Below, piece by piece: positions 58,748 through 64,000 of a stretch of DNA of 64,000 bases. Source of the DNA: Jacaranda mimosifolia (Eukaryota; Streptophyta; Magnoliopsida; Lamiales; Bignoniaceae); assembly GCA_018894105.1 (NCBI GenBank), contig CM032131.1, forward strand, positions 3,002,501-3,066,500, given 5' to 3'. The notes under the pieces are model-generated. The model was given only the letters and a program-made list of their open reading frames with translations. It ran no database searches and was not told where the DNA came from. Within the stretch, counting starts at the first letter, position 1; the number at the start of each line of letters is the position of its first letter. The position numbers and the translations under genes are program-made.

Positions 58748-60030
58748 GTCTTATATATTGTTTCACCCATCAAATTGAAGTAAATTTGGCTAAAGGAAAA
58801 GAGATTATAAAAACACTTAAAATACGTACTTGATTATGGAAATCCAGTATAATATATATATAGTCAAGTACTAGAATTGAAAAAATTGGTATTATTTTCA
58901 GCATATACAATATCATTCTCGATACATTAAAAAAGCACTCTAAAGACGTACTAAATTGTGAAAATTCAGTATAATATATTTAGATTCAAGTTCTAGATAC
59001 TTGAAAAATGTATCATCTTCTATAATGAAGTATTGAATTTGAGAAATAAGGTATTACTTTCCTAAAATATGATATAGTTTTAAATACATTTGAAATTATA
59101 TTATATTTAGTTATTTAAGTTGTAGTTTGAGTATCATGAAATGGAATTTTAATCCTAAGATAAATATAGCCATGAGACCTTATCTGTGCTACAACATTGA
59201 TATTAAAATGATATGCTTACCACCTATCATGATGTTGTACACTAGTTTGACAGGATAACATAAGTGGTTCTATATTGTAGTATTGAAACACTGTTGCGGT
59301 ATGATGCTCTTAAAGTGGAGTATTTTTTTTTCAATAATCAGATAATGTTAAATAAATACGTATTTATTTTGAATCAATGAGATACTCTCTTTAGATTTGC
59401 ATTATCAATTTTATATATTTTAAATATAGTCCAATTTAAGTATTTTAGACCTTGTTATATTGGTATAGCTATGAAACTCTATTTTTTACTTCAACATCGA
59501 CGTCCAAATGTAACATTTTACCATCAATATTAGTGCTTTACACTAATAATTTTGTTTCTAACCATTTGAACACATGCTTATCCTAACCATTAATTGAAGA
59601 ATACATGATTCTATTGTTTTTGGATTGTCTTATATGTTGTTTCACAAATAAATTGAGGTAAATTAGGCCATATGACTAATAAATATATAATCACTTCAAT
59701 ATAGTACTAGATGTTGAAGATGGGGTATTTATCTTCTGAAGTCAAGCATTTACATACAAAAATGAAGTACTATTCTGAAATGGGGTATTACATTTCTATT
59801 ATGAAGTATCAATTTTATACATTTTAAATATTATTCAATTTGTACTTCCCTTTTATAATAAGTGTCATGATTTGGCTTATTATGTTGGAATTTACTTAGG
59901 TCATTTAATAAAGGAGTATAATAATAGTCTTATGCAGTACTATTTATGTAAAGTATTTGAAGTACGCACATAGTATTTAAATACAAATTTGAAGTACTTT
60001 TATTTAATAATTGAGTATCAGATAACTAAA
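58748..60030. repeat. Inverted and diverged fragments related to the 440-bp unit
   Basis: TGTTTCACCCATCAAATTGA (58759) is the inverse of the core phrase of the tandem unit, and a second inverted copy lies at about 59638 (TTGTTTCACAAATAAATTGA). Between them a ~310-bp segment is repeated in diverged form (TATAGCCATGAGACC... at 59166 and TATAGCTATGAAACTC... at 59465). No coding sequence. Confidence 0.5.
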
Positions 60031-60400
60031 GTCAGTAGTACTCTAATATTATTTTACAAATTGGAGCTAAAGAAGCAATTCTTCCCGCCCAAACCCACAA
60101 GGAATGGCACCTAAAACATAATTCAACAAATGATCTATTGAAGAAAAATGCAGCAAGATTTCCATTATTTCCATCAAAAATCTGAAAACAACATAGTTGT
60201 GAGAAATGATTATACAAGTCTATGATATATCAAAATAACCTTTTTCCATGCCGCTAGTTCCTTGGAACTCTCACAGTTCCACTGAAATGACACCATTTTT
60301 CTAGAGCAACCCCAAAGTTTAAGACTTTACCTACAATCACAACTCATAGATACATTTACACTATTGTAAACAAAGATCTAAAATTCCAAAAGCTAATTAT
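60031..60400. other. Unassigned sequence with a minus-strand open stretch
   Basis: A minus-strand frame at 60032-60217 has an acceptor-like TTTTCAG near 60182 and codes a Cys- and aromatic-rich segment (SLWVWAGRIASLAPICK). I recognise no family, and it is too short to call a gene. Confidence 0.25.
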
Positions 60401-61360
60401 GGCTGCAATTGCTTGTGAGGTTGGCCTCATGTTTTGTGTTTTAGAGATTTTGGGATTGTTTTGGTGTTTAATAGATATGAGAATGGGAGATAAGATTGTG
60501 ATTGGTTGTAAGATAAAGTGTAATAATTATAGTGATGTGATAGGTTGATGTAATATGAAGTTATGATTGGTTGTGAGGTTGTTTTTGAGATGTGTTTGAA
60601 AGATTTGTGAGTTCTGATTTTTAGTTTTGTTCGGAAATAGTTGAAAAAAATAATAAATTAATAAATATAATTAAATAAAAAAATATAAAATATAATTCTA
60701 AAAATAATGCGGAAAATTTGCATGTAGTCCAAAATAAGTGCTATTAAATATGTTATTTTTCTTTTGTTAATTTAATTTTACAAAAAAAATATTTTGGCTG
60801 AATTAAATTATAATTTAATACATAGAATTTTTTTTTACTTTTAAAATATATTATATATATTCATTTGCTAATTTGATAATATGTCCTGCAGAAATGAATA
60901 TTATATTTTCAATCAATCAATTTCACAATGTTTTCAATTAGCTCAATTAATTGAAAATATATTAATTTTTTAATTACGAAAGAAACTCGCAGAATTACGT
61001 ATTGTCCAAAATTAAACTGTGGTATTCATTATTAATTTTATATGTCAATGTGGTATTACAAAATTTAAATACTTAAAAAATATACTAAATTGAAAATAGA
61101 TTATAAAATGTAATTCGAAAAATACGTGGAAAAATTTCTTGTAGACAAAATTAAGTGCTATTAAATCTTTCTATTATTAGTTTATTAAGCTTAATATTAT
61201 ATTTATATATATATATATATATAATTCTAAACAGTGAATAAAGAGAGTAGATGAGATAGAGGAGAAAGATTTGATATTATGCAGCTCAGAGGCTGTCTCT
61301 GAAACAACACTGTAGCTTGGTCCTTAAGACTGTCTTGAAAACCCACATCCAAACAATGCC
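60401..61360. mobile_element. Relative of the 21.5-kb AT-rich element, inverted
   Basis: The left 200 bases (GTGATTGGTTGT, AAGTGTAATAATTATAGT, TTATGATTGGTTGTGAGG) match in reverse complement the right end region of 21487-23822. The right end, inverted, reads GGCATTGTTTGGATGTGGG, close to that element's other terminus. About 960 bp with AT-rich interior, TA run near 61205-61224. Exact ends and target duplication could not be fixed. Confidence 0.45.
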
Positions 61361-62139
61361 TCAATTGAGTCTCATGTTTTAGAGACCAAAAAAGGGGAAA
61401 TTACCCCACAGGCAATCACTGCCTAATTACTCAACAGAAGACAATAAAAAACAGCAAGGAGGAAATAATTGTAAAGGTAAGATTCCAACAGATAAAGAAA
61501 ACATGGGATTACCTCATGCCATTACTCAAACATTTCTTGTTTTTCGACACCATTTTTTTTTAATTTAGAAATACAATTCCATTAAAACTCATGTTTTCAC
61601 AATTGACATAATATAAAGGTTGCCATTGTACATACAATTTTTAAATAATTAAATTTGAGATTTTTCTTCACTATCCAATATTTTTGAAACTTAAAAAAAT
61701 AAAATGAAAATACTGCTATAAATGGGCGATAGGTTAAAATGCTATTTTACTATACAAAAATGGAGAGAAATTATGCTTTCTTTATGCTAATATATTATTA
61801 GAGATGGAAGGAAAGAAAAGGGAAAATGCACTATGTTCTGATGGGAAACAGAGAAGAGACAAGAGAAGGAAGAACAAACCAACACATAAAAATGAAAAAA
61901 AAAAAAAAAACTAAAATGAGGGCATTTTTGTCAATCTAGGTGGTTGGAGAGTGACTTAAAAGGCAAACTTGATATGGAGAATTCAAACTATAAAAGTGAT
62001 GGGTGGGGACTGATTCATAAAATAAAAATAGGATTTGGTACCTTTTAATAAGTTGCCCCTTATTTATTTATTTATATATATATATATATTTATAGATAAA
62101 TATTGAAAAATTAAGTAATAACTAAAGTCAAGTATAGCA
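61361..62139. other. AT-rich spacer
   Basis: No coding or element signal seen apart from A runs (for example 61897-61911) and a TA run near 62075. Confidence 0.5.
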
Positions 62140-64000
62140 CAAGGATCCAATTAATAAAGCACAAAATAGCTAAATCAAATTCCACTACACTCAATCCAAG
62201 GACCAAATCATGCTTGTAACTCATATTTGGTTGCAAAAAATCACCTTGATTGCTTAAAATCTAAGGTAGGAACAAGACAAGGTTGAACTCTTCAAAGTTG
62301 TCTCCTCCTAGCACATCGGCAATCCGGCAAGGTTTGCCCTCTAAAAACACCTCTGAATTTTTTGAAATTTGGACAACACCTCACCAACACCTTGCAGAAT
62401 ATCCAATAAAAGTTTAGCAGAAAACAAGATCGGCAAGTGCTTGGAAAACGGCTCCAAAGTTTCTGCCCCTGCAGTGGATCTCCAAGAGCAAAGCTATCCA
62501 AATGTCTAGCCTCTAATGAAATGATCCACACACCCAAGGCAAATCCCAATCAACCTCTAGATAGCTAGAACTCTAGAGGAACAAGAAGTGATGAAGGACG
62601 AAAAGTGGAGGGAAGGATAAGAAAAGTGTGTGAAACTTCAACACATGAGTGAACCACACTTTTGGAGGAAAAAAGAGAATCTAGCATGAATACCTTAGTT
62701 GTGGCCGGCCACCTCTATTTGTAGAGGAGGGAGGGTGTGATACAACTTGGCATCACACCTCCCATGAGGCTTGGTGCCAACTAAGCAAGCAAGTTGCATG
62801 TGAAATGTGAATTTCACTTGCATTTGAATTTTAATTGGAGTATTCATTTCATCCAAATTCATTCTAAATACACCTCAAATGAATTCCTTCATTTGAATTT
62901 CCCTTCAAAATTAATTCTTCTCATTAATTAAATTAACCCCTTAATTTAATTAATTGGTCTTGACTTAACTCCTTAAGTTAGAAAGTGTTGACTTCACCCC
63001 TTAACTTGACTTGTCTAATAAATTGTCATATGTCATCAATTAAATTAACTCCTTAATTTAATTGGTCTAATTTAACTTCTTAAATTATTTTGATCAATTT
63101 AACAATTAAATCAATCTAGCCAAAAATTAGCCAACCGTTTTCCTCCACAAAATCGGTCACTGGGAATTTTTCTAACTCTTAGAAAATTTCCTTCATCTAA
63201 TAGAACTTCCTTTAAGCTTTTGTGTGTGACCCATTAGGTTTTACCATTCATAGGACATGGGCTCACAACTCTTGTGATATTTAGAATATCGAAATATTCA
63301 CATTAGTTTAAACTCTTTTAAACTAAAAACTCAATTGAATTAATCTCCGTTAATTAAAGAATACCTAATCTCTATGGTTGATGTCCAACCTCAAGCCCAT
63401 GGAGCCCAACTAAATATGCTCTTGGTGAACCATTCTAGCTTTATGCTTTCCATGCAAATACAGTCATTCCAATTGCTATCTTCCGAAAGAGGCCAAGGGC
63501 AAGATATTGGTCGGCTCCCTAATAGCCTTGGTAACTATGTTTCTATTCACAATGTTCGATTCCCCCTTATGACCTCATCTTTGGAAAACTCTTTTTCCAA
63601 ATTTTCATATTATGTTGTGCAAGGAGTTCATGGAATCGAACATTATAGAACACATAGGAGATGTACTCACCCTTCACAATGATGAGGAGATGGTCCCATC
63701 TTGGATCTCACAAACCTGTATGCCTAAGTAGCTTATACCCAAGCTCAACTCGAATGACCCGCAGAGTGGCCAAGGAAGAGTCAAAGCATGAGAACCTAAA
63801 CACAAGGTTACTATGGATCCCTAGGTCTAAGAACTAATTATATGCACTAGCATAAGTTGGAGAACTTGCCACTACCAACTTGCCACTACGTCTATCTAGT
63901 GGATTCTCCTGGCTGGCCTTTAGTGAACTTGTTCTCTAACAAGCACCTACTAACATGCACCCATGTCTAACATGGATTGCTCATGAAACAGAGTAATATC
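62140..64000 (-). repeat. Probable LTR-like repeat, runs off the window
   Basis: A block of distinct composition with many short phrases repeated in TTAATTTAATT / CCTTAA context (62900-63120). GGCCGGCCACCTCTATTTGTAGAGG (read here in two parts: GGCCGGCC and CTCTATTTGTAGAGG) lies near 62704. It reads like the LTR and leader of a large plant LTR retroelement, with the minus-strand ORF 62292-62549 and plus-strand ORF 63374-63682 both incidental. The CTACAAATAGAGG on the minus strand near 62720 could be its promoter. No ends, primer site or coding domain are in view, so this is a tentative call. Confidence 0.3.

Noticed and set aside
62292..62549. Minus-strand 85-residue Cys-rich ORF
   Set aside because: No family recognised, and it lies in a block that looks like LTR or leader sequence.

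Overview
This is eukaryotic nuclear DNA from a flowering plant, most likely a eudicot. The two host loci found have plant-type GT-AG introns, and the rest is AT-rich sequence full of plant retrotransposon lineages (Ty1/copia Sirevirus, another Ty1/copia, Ty3/gypsy Tekay-type and Athila-type) and small DNA transposons. The species cannot be named from the sequence alone. I see no tRNA, rRNA, CRISPR array, organellar or bacterial gene.

Layout. 1-14214: two decayed plus-strand Sireviruses (A and B) in tandem that share one LTR (A-LTR-B-LTR). Both carry an extra env-like third ORF after pol. They sit inside the RT region of an older minus-strand Ty1/copia element (14215-17782), which itself sits in an intron of a host gene. 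18087-20550: three recognisable exons, on the minus strand, of a small membrane-protein gene of the DUF1475 type. Its last exon is not in the window. 21487-23822: an AT-rich DNA transposon-like element with a Mutator-like MITE inside it. 24890-36851: a minus-strand Rab7 (RABG3-type) GTPase pseudogene whose six exons can be traced. A solo LTR has landed in its fifth exon, and a complete third Sirevirus (28152-35377) and a small MITE lie in its third intron. 37334-55518: a minus-strand Tekay-like gypsy element with ~3.1 kb LTRs and most of pol deleted. Its left LTR was hit twice, by a solo LTR (37466-39769) and by an Athila-like gag-protease-only element (42206-48663). 55519-64000: poorly understood sequence with a ~440 bp tandem array, inverted fragments of the same unit, a second relative of the 21.5 kb element, and an LTR-like repeat that runs off the end.

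The window is best read as a layered insertion record. Target-site duplications could be read for seven insertions: TTTCT, TACTC, GTTTA, AACAt/g, GTAGt/c, the 9-bp AATTATTTT, and 3-bp TAA/CTA for the small elements. No intact mobile-element open reading frame survives. Stops typical of C-to-T decay (CAG/CAA to TAG/TAA, TGG to TAG/TGA) are everywhere. The only candidate for a functioning host gene is the DUF1475-type gene, and it would need splicing across the transposon nest or would end early.
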